A DNA stretch of 64,000 bases from Adiantum capillus-veneris (Eukaryota; Streptophyta; Polypodiopsida; Polypodiales; Pteridaceae). The notes under the pieces are model-generated. The model worked only from the letters and a program-made list of their open reading frames with translations, was not told where the DNA came from and searched no databases. The DNA is taken from positions 151,326,793-151,390,792 of the forward strand of contig CM043958.1 in the NCBI GenBank assembly GCA_014529385.2, written 5' to 3'. Both the position numbers and the translations under genes were made by a program. Of this stretch, positions 1 to 11,390 are shown piece by piece; the first letter of the stretch is position 1, and the number at the start of each line of letters is the position of its first letter.

Positions 1-1284
1 CAAAGCAATGCATGGTGCAAGAGGAGTGTCTTGAGCAATATGCTCAAGTATGTTTGTTGGCAAGGTTTCTTGAACTCCCTTACCAAATACAAGATTTTAT
101 ACATGCAGTGCTTGCTCCTTGATGGTGGGCTATGCTGGGCAGTTGCATTGGGTCACCAACTTCATTCATGTAGATTGGTGAGCTATGCCTAAATTGTGGT
201 GATGTGTATAGGTAGTGCAGTTGTATCAGAGAGTGGTGCTCAAGGGGGTCGCTATATGTAAAACCTATTTATCATGTTGTTGGGAAAACAAGAGCAAGGG
301 GCGCCTCTATATAGCAATGTATCTCAATGGTGCTCAGGACACAAATTTAGTACCACAATCCATCTCAAAAGAACTCCCACAACACCACAACTCAAAGATA
401 AGTAATCTCTTGGGAATTTACAAGCACACCCCCACCCAAAAGACCACCATGGAAGCTAGAAAACGCGTGCCCTGGCATGGAATTACAACACACACCAACC
501 AATGCACTTGAGGAAACAAGCTATCCCCTTCACCGAATGATTCTTCAAAACCACAATTTTGAAGTGTATACACACCAAAAAACAAGTGAGCTTTTACAAC
601 TTACCCTACACCAAATTGCATGCGAGCTACCATATCCTATACTTTGTGGGAAATAGACTGTATCTCCCAAATCAAAACTTCAAAAAAGGAAGCTTTCCTA
701 AAAAATTCTCTGCATTTTTTACAACAAAAGTTTTGAAGATCACAAAATTCAAATATATGCACCACTATGTGCAAGGTAAGCGTAGCCACCAAAGCAAGGA
801 GTTTTGGGTTTACTCCCAAACCCTAGAGTTTTTGGGTAACTCTAGCTAACCTTGGGCTTAGGTTTACCCAGTAACCTCATGAGAGCATGGTTTTACAAAA
901 TGGGGCTCGTCATAGGGAAGGTCTTACCACAAGGACAATTGCATGGGCAATGTCTAATCGCGATATTATTGACTTGACTTAAAAGGATGATATCTTGCTA
1001 CACATGAGAGCAGATACAAGTTTGTTGCTCAAGTGACAATTCAAAATTTACATATCATGATGATCAGGATAAAGAGGTGTGGGGTACTTGTGAGGCAATG
1101 CCAAACATCGTTGGAATACACATTATGAGTCTTTATCTCATTGCACTTAGTGTTGGACATGAATCCGATCAATTACATAGCTGCAATAGTGTCTTGTAGC
1201 CAATGTGTGAACTAGCTCTTGAGGTTCAAATAAGCCATTTAATATAGTTGAAACACGAAAGCTTTAATAAAAAAAAACAATGGG
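1..1284. other. No gene seen; degenerate non-coding sequence
   Basis: Only short open frames without recognisable motifs are present on either strand. The one part I can connect to anything else is at about 786-985, listed separately. The rest shows no LTR ends, primer sites or coding similarity that I can support. Confidence 0.6.
786..985 (-). repeat. Fragment related to the gag-only Copia at 36.5-39.2 kb
   Basis: The stretch around 850-985 matches about 37268-37425 in the same order: an aaccttggg block, then cccagtaacctcatgaga, then aggtcttaccac, then a ttatttgact block. That second region is the part of the minus-strand gag-only Copia between gag and its 3' LTR. This is therefore probably debris of the same repeat family in the same orientation. 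No LTR end is visible here, so the limits are approximate. Confidence 0.45.
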
Positions 1285-1893
1285 GTGCTGATATCATGGT
1301 TGATGGCGCTGTGCGCAGCACACACGTGGTCTTCGCAGCTTTATCCCGTGATGACATGGACTCGTCACTCTACCACGCTGCCGACTCTGTCAGCACCATG
1401 GCTCGAGCTTGATCCGTGGTCTAGGCATGGACCCCTGTCTCATGTACTACCTTATGACGTCATGCAAGCTTACTGTAGAGATCCCTTGAGGCTTATGTAG
1501 CTGCCATGTGCAAGGCCTGGCGCCCCTCTGCAGTGCTCTCAAAACCCCCACTCCTTGTGTGTTGTTGTTGCCTTCTCCTACATGAACGAGCCTTCTCCTG
1601 CAATCGTGCCCTTGGTCTACTCCCAGAGCCCCTGACAGCCTCCTGAGCCTAGCCGGCCTTCTCTTGTTTGTCGGTAGTGCTGCCCTCTTAGGCACTGCAT
1701 TGATGGTTGAACCGCCCTTACATGGGCATTGTTGTGGTAGTGCCACCAACAGCCGTCGGAGCTGAAATAAGACAACCCCGCAGAGAGTGAGATCAACAAG
1801 GTTGTTCTTCCAACTCTCTCAGAGCCTCCCCCTTTGTTTCCTGTCTGCTCAAACTCTTCCTTCCAGGAGCTTTTTACCCAAGACAAAGCTAGT
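1285..1893 (-). other. Presumed leader of a minus-strand Copia
   Basis: This sequence lies directly downstream, on the minus strand, of the primer-binding site at 1894-1905. It is therefore read as the untranslated leader or start of the internal region. No gag, protease or polymerase motif is recognisable, and I could not find the element's other end in the window. Confidence 0.4.
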
Positions 1894-1905
1894 GCTCTGA
1901 TACCA
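1894..1905 (-). other. Primer-binding site (initiator Met-tRNA type)
   Basis: The plus strand reads gctctgatacca, the reverse complement of TGGTATCAGAGC. That is the standard plant Copia primer site for reverse transcription from initiator Met-tRNA. It sits two bases from the LTR at 1908-2158, exactly where a minus-strand element would carry it. Confidence 0.8.
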
Positions 1906-1907
1906 TT

Positions 1908-2158
1908 TGTGGAGTCGACACGGAAGCGGACAGAGTCACGGATGCTCATGGCTTCAGGGGGATGGAGAAGTGTAGAGAAGAGACGGAGAAGATAAGGTTA
2001 CGAGCTGTACACACAAAAAATGAGAGAGATAAGATATGTATGCAGTACAAATGAAAGAGAGTTCATTTAGGGTTTTCTTGAGCCTTATAAAGGCTTTACA
2101 ATAAGAGTTTCACGCGATGCACGCATGGACGACCGCCCAAGTTGGGCTGACCCCAACA
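1908..2158 (-). mobile_element. 5' LTR of a minus-strand Copia element
   Basis: The 251-bp segment starts TGTGGAG and ends CCCCAACA, the TG...CA ends expected of an LTR. A Met-tRNA primer site lies next to its inner end, which defines it as the 5' LTR of a minus-strand element. I found no second copy in the window. The partner LTR is either to the left of base 1 or deleted, so the target duplication cannot be tested. Confidence 0.7.
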
Positions 2159-2276
2159 TTTCTACTTTACAAAGGGTAGGAAGAGAAAAATAAGAAACAA
2201 GGGCCACCAAAAAGAATATTGAGGCCCTCTTCTTAATGAGTAAATAATGCTAATCGTCCCGGAGCCTAGAGCTTAA

Positions 2277-2534
2277 GTAGTTGCCAAGACTAATCTACAA
2301 AAGTTTGGCCCTCACATCAAACAAAAGGTAGTACTAGGTGACTCTAAAATTGAAGCACGAGAGTCCAAGAAAGTCAAGAGAGCCGAGGAGAAACAAAGGA
2401 AAGAGGAGGAAGAGAGAGACTTGCAACAAAAGCAAGAGGTGGAGAGAAGGAAGAGAAAGCAAGAGGAGTGGGAAAAGGGAAAATCCCGAGAGATCCCACC
2501 TTGCAAATTTACAAGAAAGGGTAGAGGTTGAGAA
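2277..2534 (+). pseudogene. Charged K/E/R-rich coding fragment, unidentified
   Basis: A plus-strand frame stays open for about 85 codons from 2277 to a stop at 2532-2534. It has no clear ATG. The start of the open stretch reads KFGPHIKQKV, followed by a long run of alternating Lys, Glu, Arg and Gln that would form a highly charged coiled coil (about codons 25-70). Such segments are common in Gypsy-type gag and polyprotein spacers, and everything around it is mobile-element debris. A retroelement remnant is therefore likely, but no family motif fixes it. Open frames in the other phases here are shadows of the purine-rich composition. Confidence 0.35.
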
Positions 2535-4659
2535 GAAGGTGATAAAGACAGAACTCGAACCACCTAGCAAGGTGCAGCTAGGAGCTCAAACCCTTCTAAG
2601 TTTTCACAACATGCTAAAAATGTGCAAAGAAGAAGAAAAACAAGTTGATGTCTGAAGAGAAATGGTCCCGAAAGGAGAGGAAGAAAAAGTACCAAAATGA
2701 GCCTCCTCAATGGGCCAAACAACCAAGTCCACCATGATGCATCATGCTAGTGTCATTCATCGCTCAACTGCAAATGCTCCCATTGCAGCTGCTATAACAG
2801 ATACAAAATTTGAAATGCATACTTGTCCATACTAAAAATATAAGTGAAAGATTCTCTTCGCTTTGGGGGAGATAAAATCATGTGCTTCCTATTATGAGAG
2901 TGTGCCTAAAAGCATTTTCCACCCACACAAATCACTAATTCCAATGGGTGGAGATGATTGTTCCAGCATCAACCTTACAAGGAAATCTCTTGAAGAAATG
3001 GATGAGTATATGGATGCGAACATTCTTATACCTAAACAGTTGTCTACGTTTTTCTTGCAATTAGTAGTAATGCTCTTCAAAATGTTTTGTGGGCTGCATA
3101 CCATGTTGATAAGTTACTACATGAAAACTAGAGGCTCTTGCAACTTGCCGGTTGGCAAGGATAGCTCCTTGTGGCAATACTTGAGCCAACTAGGGCCATC
3201 CATTCTTTGAGTTTCTCACACAAAGCCATCAAAGCATGGATGTGTAGAGCTACTCAAATGCAAGGCATTGAGTGCCATCCTTATCAAAGATTCCCTCACT
3301 CTTAATGCAAATAATTGTATACTAGTGGATTGCAAGGCTGCCCTATATGCCTTTGCAGGCAAGCACCATGGATTAGTCCTATTTCATTGTGCCCTAAGCC
3401 TAGGTCAAGGGGTGAAAAACCTTGAAAAGATTATAAAAATCATTGGCGTGAGGCCCCCCATTTGTCCCATACCAACTGATGTAATTTGCAAAAAGACAAA
3501 CAATCCATGATGTAATTTCAAAAATAATAGAAATATATTTTATTTCATTGGATGGGCTCCCATAAGTTGAAAGATCTTTTAAATATATTGGCCCACTGAG
3601 AACTTATTCTTGTGTTGCTTCTAGAGCTAGGGTTAGCAATGCATGGCTAGAACAACTTCCACAAGTATCCCCAATCAGCAAGGATGTCATCCAAGTGGTC
3701 GAGGTCAACCGTTGAGCATAACTTTGTCAAAATAGAGCCACAAGGGGGACCGGATGGAGGGTGCGGGAGGCCCATAGTGCGCACATCACCTGTCGCCAAC
3801 CCTATCATGCAATGCATTACATCATGGGCCTCTTGCACCCTTCATCCAGGAATCCCCATGTGGCCTTGTTTGGGAGAAAAAAAAAATCTTGACAATCGCT
3901 CTCAGCCACTCAGACTCCATAATCAACTTCATCGCTTAATTTAAACAACTTAAGATGTACAATTACAAATAATTCACAATTTTAAACAACTAATTATACC
4001 ATTTTACCAAATGGTACAAATGGATTCAATGATATTATATGAAAAGATTACAATTCTCAAAAGAAAGGTTACGTGGGGATATTCTAATTTTTATGGAAGG
4101 AACCCTCATTTTGTAAGTTGATAACAAGGGATGAACAAGTTTTTTTTTTAAAGTGACCTACTTTGCATACACCATACAAGAAATGCCATCTTGGAATAAT
4201 TGCACTAGTATATCCTTTGTGGCGTCTTGTAGGGTATTTAGGGCAACATGTTGTATCCTTGTTACTAAAGCATTGTACTCTTCCATTATCTCTCTGGAAA
4301 CTCAAGAGAAGGCCACTTTGGAATGATTGGCTCAGTGCTCTTCTAATATTATCTAATCTCCCTCATAGTCACCGTTCCCAACCTCCATCTTTGTTTCTTT
4401 TGTGTGGGGTTGCCACGGTTTGCACCACATTTTACTCATTTCCATTGGGCAAATGGGAGAGACTTGCAGAGAGACTTTAGTCTTCAAATTAAATTTCAAC
4501 TTGTGTTATCTCTTCCTTTACAGTTGGATCCTTCATGCTCGCATAGATAGTAAGCACCAAGAGTAACTCGTCTTCTCTGAAGAGTCCAAGTATCTTCGCA
4601 ATGTTGTCGAGGAAAAGAAATTGACAACCCTCCACCACCACTGCATACAAAGTGAGTAA
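2535..4659. other. No gene seen; degenerate intergenic sequence
   Basis: Short frames at 2863-3210, 3268-3510 and 3684-3944 carry no motif that I recognise. About 30 bases near 2765-2797 nearly match 19286-19318, inside the Copia frame at 19080-20765. This suggests a scrap of the same family, too short to annotate as a gene. Confidence 0.5.
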
Positions 4660-5290
4660 TTAGAAGTCAAGGACTTCCAACACTTCGTCTACATGTAAGA
4701 GAGTGAGTGCCATGGATGCTTCTATGTGCTCATTAACCTCTTTGATATCTTCATTTGACTCCTCCACAATGGTTATATGGTCCTTCTTACTACCCTTCTC
4801 CTTTGATTTTCCTTTGTCCATGCCCTCAAGGATAAGCAAACCTAGAACCATGTCTCAAGCTATAAATTGAGTGCCTATACACCCCATGCCAAAGTCTATG
4901 AGTTCAGCCTCATCCTCCGTCCTGTAGTCTAATTTGGTAAGCCCTTTAAAAAATCTCAAAAGAGGAAAGCAAAAGTTCTTGTCGACTACGTAGAGATGTT
5001 TGAGGAAATCCACCGACAACCACAGCCTCAAACACAATTTCATATTCGGCCATGTGCCCCTCCATGTAATCGAGGAATCTTTGGAAGGCCTTTGCATGCA
5101 AGTTGATTGTGTCATGCATGTTGATAGATCCCTCAAACACACTCACTAGGTTATGTTCTTGATCAACGAAGCCAACCTTTTTTAGCTGTGTGAGGAGTTC
5201 ATCACACAATGTTGCCATGGGTTCGAGCACGAAGAAGATGTTAAGAGATATTAGCGCTAGAGGTTTGTGAAAGTAAAAAATGAACTTCAA
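4660..5290 (-). pseudogene. Degenerate minus-strand coding remnant, unidentified
   Basis: Three overlapping minus-strand frames cover this stretch in relay (about 5290-4946, 5142-4855, 4851-4660). This is the pattern of one ancient coding region broken by frameshifts. The first part contains LCDELLTQLKKVGF and later HAKAFQRFLDYMEGHMAEYE, which read like a helical protein. The end is rich in Lys and Glu. I do not recognise the protein. It could be a retroelement accessory frame or a captured host fragment. Confidence that it was ever coding is modest. Confidence 0.3.
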
Positions 5291-7375
5291 AAGTTTAGAA
5301 AGTGATTCATATATGCACGGTCACTTCAAAAACTTTTTGAGAAAACCCTTAAACATAACAAAAAAGTATAAGTTTAAAAAAAAATCACATGACAAAACAA
5401 TACAAAACACCATTTAAAGTGGTTGACATTCGCAATCAATCAATTTGAACATTTTTCTTAAAAGCTTTTTAAAAAATAAAATGCTCTACAAAAACTTGGA
5501 AATGAACAAACATGCATAGAATTGAGATACAAAACACTTTTTTTATCAATTAAAAAAAATTGCTTCAATTGCAAGCTTTTGCAGTGGAATAGAAGCAAAA
5601 TGCTTTTTCTATCAATAAAAGAAAAATTTGCATCAATTACGATCTTCTCCTGTGATACATCACGAGAACGCAATATCCTCACAAAGAAAGCCTTTTACTT
5701 TTCTAGACCGAACAAATTTGTCATTGACAACAAAGAGGTATAGCTTAAGCAACGTGTCAATAGTTTCTCAAACATCAATATCAAAGTTGAGTGCCTTCCA
5801 CACTCCCATAGTTTGCTTCTACCTTTTGTAGGGGAAGACCATTGACAAGCTTTGCTTTGCAATATGGTATTTGAACACCAATTTCTCCCCAATTACTCAT
5901 CACTTAATGTTATCTTCTTGTTGTTTGGCCACCTTGGTTTCCCATCCAATTTGCAAGGAAGGTGTTCATCGCATTTTCCCCTTTACAATCCACATTGTTG
6001 ATGTCCTATGGACACCCTACAATCAAAAGATATACAAAAAGACATGAAAAGTCATGAACCATGATATCGTTTGCTTTGTGTGACCCATGGGTGCACTTCA
6101 TGGTTGCATGCACATCCATCCCCATTCTCCTTTGGGTTGTTGCTATAAATGTGTTTTGTGGTGTAGTCCATTCCAAACTCTCCAAGCTTGGCGAGTGAAG
6201 GGGAGATAAATTACCATACCCATTATTCTTAGGCATGACATAAGTATGGCTGTAAAAAAAGATGTCTCGTGAGGCAAGCTCAGAGGATTGACAACCATTA
6301 TATAGTAAATTTCCAAGATCCATGTGGATGGCTTCAAAGGTCCCTGTGAAGAATTCTACCAGGTCCCACTTTACAAAATCACATGGAAAAATATCTGCAA
6401 GAATGAACAAATACCATATAACATGCACACATTAGAAGCAACCTATGACCTGAAAGAAAACATAGGCAATCTCAAGTTTTAAAGGGAAGGGGATATATAC
6501 TTTTCAGGAAACGTTGATTGAGTTAATGCTTCGATTAAGAAGTTATATATGCTTGCTACACCTTTGCTAGTCACTTACCATCTTGAGTTGCTTGAACTCC
6601 ATGATTCTTTCCTTCTAGTGGTGTACTCTAGAATCTATGTGCACCTCTTGAACTTGGCTGCATTGTCACCCACATAAATCATTTGTAGTCAGCAGTAACC
6701 CAATGACTACAGTCGTCTTGTACATTGTTGCAAGAAATTGATTCAATAAAACCCCTAGATCATTAATCACTTAGGGATGCCATGGAAGCAAGTAGCACTA
6801 CCTACACAAAGAAATATATGATTAGTCAATCATGTTCTCAATATCAAATAGACCAAGGTTCGAAGGTATGCAAAGACGATCAATGTCATCGCTATGAACC
6901 TGCACCTGCAAGCTGGATCATTAGTAATATGGTAAGCATAGCTATGAGAAGATAGGAAGTAAGATGATTCTTACCCAATTGAGCACTCAAGGAATCTTAA
7001 TGGTCTTACCAAACAGTGGTTTGGTGCATAAGAAGAGATTAAGTCTTCAAAAGAAGTTGTTCTATGAGAGAATACCATTTGAGCGCTACATGGGGAAGAA
7101 GGAGCAAGGAAGCTAGTAAATCCACACAAGAGAGAAGCCCTTGGAGTAGGATATGGTGGTTCAAATCTATAGCTTTAGGGAGAGGTCTGAAGTGAGTTTC
7201 ATAGAGAAATGGAGAGCTTCAATAGGTGGTGGTTACCATTGAGGAGAATGCAACAAGCTTTAGGAGGGAAAGGAGGTTTCAAACCTCTACTATAATATCC
7301 TTTTGGGAGGGAAAAGTGACATTGAAGAAGGAGATGCAGCTTGCAAGGTGGAGTGGAGAGAGGATAGAGATGGTA
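5291..7375. other. No gene seen; AT-rich non-coding
   Basis: No frame here carries a recognisable domain. A diverged direct repeat with a period near 68 bases is visible at about 5526-5642. Nothing else is supported. Confidence 0.55.
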
Positions 7376-7376
7376 T

Positions 7377-7378
<2 letters not shown>

Positions 7379-7407
<29 letters not shown>
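7379..7407. repeat. (GA)n microsatellite
   Basis: An uninterrupted run of GA dinucleotides. It produces the artificial Arg-Glu frames on the plus strand and Ser-Leu frames on the minus strand around it. Confidence 0.95.
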
Positions 7408-7410
<3 letters not shown>

Positions 7411-7708
7411 GGAAATGACCATCATGTTTCTAGAGGGACCCCGAAAACGAGAGAGGAGGGAGAAACTAGTATCCACTAGAGAGAGAGAGAGATAGAGAGA
7501 TAAGATTAATTTTTATCCCAATTTTTGTATTAAATTATATTACTAAAGATTTATTTCCATTACCTCTAAGCCTACAAGTTTGACCACTCACTTTTAAACC
7601 CTACCATACCCACCATTTCAATCCACATGTTATCTACCCATTTGCCCATTTCAATCCCATTTTTAATCCCATGGAAAATAAAAAGGCCCTCTTATATCCC
7701 ATTCCCTT

Positions 7709-8622
7709 TGTTTGGCTGATGCAGCTTATGAGCACCTTGCTAGTCGGACACACTATCTAGAGCCACAATTTATCATATATTGTATCACATTTTTTGGGAA
7801 CCTTATAAACGAGCCTATGTAATTTGATTCAAAAGTTGTAAGCGTCTAAGATGTAATATTTGATTATGAACTCAAAGACAAAGTAGCCGATTGTTGACCA
7901 TTTTGAAAGTCCTAGGTATAAAGATCAAAACCCTTTGTTTGAATAGACATTAGACATTGTTCTTTTGGATAAAAGAGAGCTCCGTTCTACAAACTATCAA
8001 GCGCATACTCAACTCAGATTTGTAATCAACTTTTCTCATGATTGGGTAATCCAAATTTGATTCCAAAAATTGCATTAAGTTCCTTGTCTCTTGCTCTTTC
8101 GTTCAAGTGTAAGCATTTCCAAGTTCTATTGTGGTTTGACTACGCATATGCAAGTCTTATCTTCAAATCTGAGTGCTTAAATCACCATTCTTTGACATTT
8201 TGACCATAGGAGAGTGTTAATAGACCTTAGGGTAATCAAGTTGGGCTACTTGTTGTAGTTTTGGTGACCTGCTAAATGATAAATTGAGATTTTGGGTACC
8301 TTGTCAGATTGCTGGCAAACTTTATAGACTTGCCCTAATATAGGTTCTTAAAGTTTTGTGGCTATCTGAGTTCATCTAGTCATGAAATGGTGTGATGACC
8401 TAGAGCGGTGAGATAGGACATAGGTAGATTTTTAATCCTAGGGGTGGTGATTTGCTTGTCGAGGTGATGCATTTGCTTGTTAGGTTCATGTTTTGAGGAT
8501 TGATACCCTCAAAGAGTCTGTCTCTATGTCCCATCTGAGTCACATCCTTGAGTATTGACATGAGTATGTTAGTGTCAGATAGCTATGCTATAGACGTCCG
8601 TCGCAACGGCAATCCGCTAACA
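7709..8622 (+). mobile_element. 5' LTR of a plus-strand Gypsy element
   Basis: The segment begins TGTTTGG and ends GCTAACA, followed by an Asp-type primer site. Its content matches, in inverted orientation, the LTR at 13342-14492. Shared blocks include the gagcacc/tagtc start, gccacaattt, gtcctaggtat, an aatctacctatg block and the tagcatagctatct end. The left boundary is inferred from that alignment and is less certain than the right one. Length is about 914 bp. Confidence 0.6.
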
Positions 8623-8623
8623 T

Positions 8624-8641
8624 TGGTGTCGTTGTTAGGGA
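8624..8641 (+). other. Diverged Asp-tRNA-type primer-binding site
   Basis: TGGTGTCGTTGTTAGGGA resembles TGGCGCCGTTGCCGGGGA, the sequence that follows the 5' LTR in many plant Gypsy elements primed by tRNA-Asp. Most of the differences are C or G to T or A changes. It lies one base after the LTR end. Confidence 0.6.
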
Positions 8642-10500
8642 ATGATCCTTAGATGGTGAGTGTCCTACTGCATATTTAGAGTCTTCTATATCTAGAGACT
8701 CAATACACTTTAGCAATAGAACTGCTAGACGTGGGTTTAGTGCTTAATAGAGTCTAGAGTTAAGGGACCGACTAGCTCTATCCTTGAGGAGCAAAGAGAG
8801 TTGTGAGTGAGATACCAAAAGCATTTCATTCTTCAAATCTTCTCTATGCTTTGAGAGAGCTATTTTGTTTTACATTACGACCTAATTTGCATTTTTTTGT
8901 TCCTTTTTGTTTGAAGTTTTTTTCCAACACATAGGAGTACGGTAAGTAGAAACCATCACCATCTAAATCGGGTTGAAAAGATCAAGGCAAAAAGGGTCAA
9001 AAACCTTATTTAGCAAAAAAGACCATGACTTTGAAATTTTGAAGATTTTATGGTAGAGACCCAAAATTTGATCCAAACTCAAAAAGTTGGTGCTCAAGGG
9101 CCTCAAAAAACTCATCAGGAGCAAGCTGATAAATTTTAGCAAATTTTGTGGTGGATCGTGGATCGTGATTCCTTGACCCCAAAGGCATATTGAAGCAAAA
9201 TTGAGACCAATTAACACATCTTAACTTTAATTAAGTGAAACCAAAATTTGTGAAACAAAAAACGCACTCAAATCAAGGAAATTGTGGAAAATCACTTAAA
9301 GCTAGTCAAACTGATCAAAATTTGGGAGATTTCAACTTTTTGTTATCCAAAGCCAAGAAGATTTCGGGAATAGCTTTCAGATAGTAGAGACTACAAGGTG
9401 ACAAAAATTCATGTCAAAAGGAGGTGGAACATGGATCGCGATCCATGTACCTCATCCGACATTTTGGCTCAAAATTGAACAGTGAGTAGTTGAGATACAT
9501 AGAAACACTTTTTCAATGTCAAAATTGCAAAAAGAGTTGAAGAAAGTGACCAAAATTGATCCCAATCCAAAAATATTTTGGGTATAGGCCCTAAACTTCA
9601 TAGTCTACTAGTTGGCCAAATTTCAAGTCCAAAAGTGATGGAACATCGATTGCAATCCATGTCCCCCGACTGAGATTTTTGGCAAAGAATTATACAGTCT
9701 GTAGCAGATACTTATAAGAACAAGTCCCCAAATCAAATTTACAAAAAAGAATCCAAAAGTAGACTAAAAGGGACGAAAGCAAACCAAGGTTAAAAATCGC
9801 TAGCCGAACCTAGAATTTGACTTTTAGCTAACCTAAACCAATTTAAATCACATAAAAAGCATATATCTGGTATCAAGGCACCAAGGGCAAGCTGTGAGCA
9901 AAGTTTCATCACATTCTGCCACTGAGGTACATGGATCACGATCCATGTCTCCCATGTCATAGATTGAAGCCAAAGTCAAACCACAACTAGATCTAGTCAT
10001 AAGGAGCATAGAGGCATTTTCCAAACTAAATTCGGACATCATTAGAGGTTTCTACAAGCTAAAATAGGTTGTGTGGCAAAGTCAATTTTATGGTCAATTC
10101 AAGAATTTGTGACTAAGAGAGCCATTGTAAACCCATAGCCATTGAGTGTTTGTTTTACATAGTATAAAGGTTGGAGCATTGCATCTTGAAGTGATCTTGA
10201 GTTGAAGATTTGGGGAGTGGTCAAAGAGATAACGGGTTAGGATTTTGCAAGAGTGATTGTTTCTTGATGTATTTGATATTAAGTAGGTTCTACCCAATTA
10301 GAAACCTAGCCATAGGAGACCAAGTGAGAAATATTTCCACTAAAGAGAGTGTGAATCAGGGACCATTAGAGCCGATCATAGAGGAAATTATGTCTGGCAC
10401 ATCATCAAAGAGATCATACACCTACACGACTAAGGGATTTAATAAGGTGAGTTTTAAGGAGGAACCTAACATGGGAGCGGGACCATCCCAACCAACACCC
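8642..10500 (+). other. Leader of the Gypsy element with diverged repeats
   Basis: Between the primer site and the first coding remnants lie nearly 1.9 kb without a gene. It contains diverged repeats, each centred on a dyad-symmetric motif resembling ATGGATCGYGATCCATG, at about 9159, 9429, 9643 and 9929. Long non-coding leaders are normal in this kind of element. The palindromic repeats are unusual and are listed as a finding. Confidence 0.5.
9429..9448. repeat. 20-bp perfect palindrome
   Basis: ACATGGATCGCGATCCATGT is identical to its own reverse complement. Imperfect versions lie at 9159-9172, 9643-9662, 9929-9948 and, outside this element, at 18288-18307 and 18560-18577. Confidence 0.9.
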
Positions 10501-10563
10501 ACAAATAAATTTATTGCACTTGAAATACCAATTTGGAAACGATCAAAGTGCAAAGATTTACAA

Positions 10564-11131
10564 AGATGGTATGGATCGCTACTATGTAAAATTAGAGGAG
10601 AGACCTAGCGAGTTCAAGGACCTAGTGCATGTGGCTATAGTGGTGATTGATACTTTGATGATGAGGGAATGATGTATCTTGCTGTGCAAAATCCCGATAT
10701 TGTGGAAAAATAAAGAATGGTAGGCACAAAAGACAAGGTTGACATAGAGTCGGAGGATAAGCTGCCTAAGTTGTACATTCCAAATGCCAAACTAAGGCGA
10801 GTGAATGAGACAATACGAATCAACACGGACAACACCCACGTGGGGTTGTACAAGTATGATAATGGTGAGCAAATGTGCTATTACAAGTGCAATGAGCCCT
10901 ACTTAGGAGAGTTGTCAAGCACAAGAGATTGTATGTCTTTACATACAATGAAGGCAAAGACAACCACATTATCATGCTTGACAAGTATGGGCAAAGGCAT
11001 TGTACAGTATACCGGAGAGAACTTGAGAGGTATACATACTTTGGAGGCCCACTCCCTTGGTATTATGTCGTTCAGACTTATTGTATTGGAGACAAGACCA
11101 AAAACGAGGATTTTGAGTCCTGAGAGATCAA
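10564..11131 (+). pseudogene. Unidentified frame upstream of Gypsy gag
   Basis: A plus-strand protein can be followed through this region with one or two frame changes. It reads RYYVKLEERPSEFKDLVHV near 10570, LPKLYIPNAKLRR near 10765, and then, in another frame after about 10925, DNHIIMLDKYGQRHCTVYRR and GGPLPWYYVVQTYCIGD. The composition is that of a real protein and not of random sequence. It lies between the leader and gag of a Gypsy remnant, so it is either the N-terminal extension of gag or an extra frame. I do not recognise the family. Confidence 0.4.
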
Positions 11132-11390
11132 GAATGGCTAACTCAATAAGCCAACAATAGTGTTTAGTACTTAGATCGATTTAATCTTTTGGTTCAAGGG
11201 TTCCAATGACTACAAAAGCAAGAGATATGCGTTATTGAGGGGAGAGCCATAGAGAGAACTCCAACTAGAGTTCCTAGCGAGGGTTAGGAGGCAAGAGATG
11301 TCCTAACAAGCGAGCCAAGACTTGTGAGAACGGTTGCAAAAACATGACAAACGCGACCATCTTAGGTAGCTAAGTGTGTCGCTAAGAAGT

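Noticed and set aside
9200-9950. CRISPR-like array of spaced palindromic repeats
   Set aside because: Units are diverged, spacing is irregular (about 200-290 bases) and the sequence is a eukaryotic retroelement leader.
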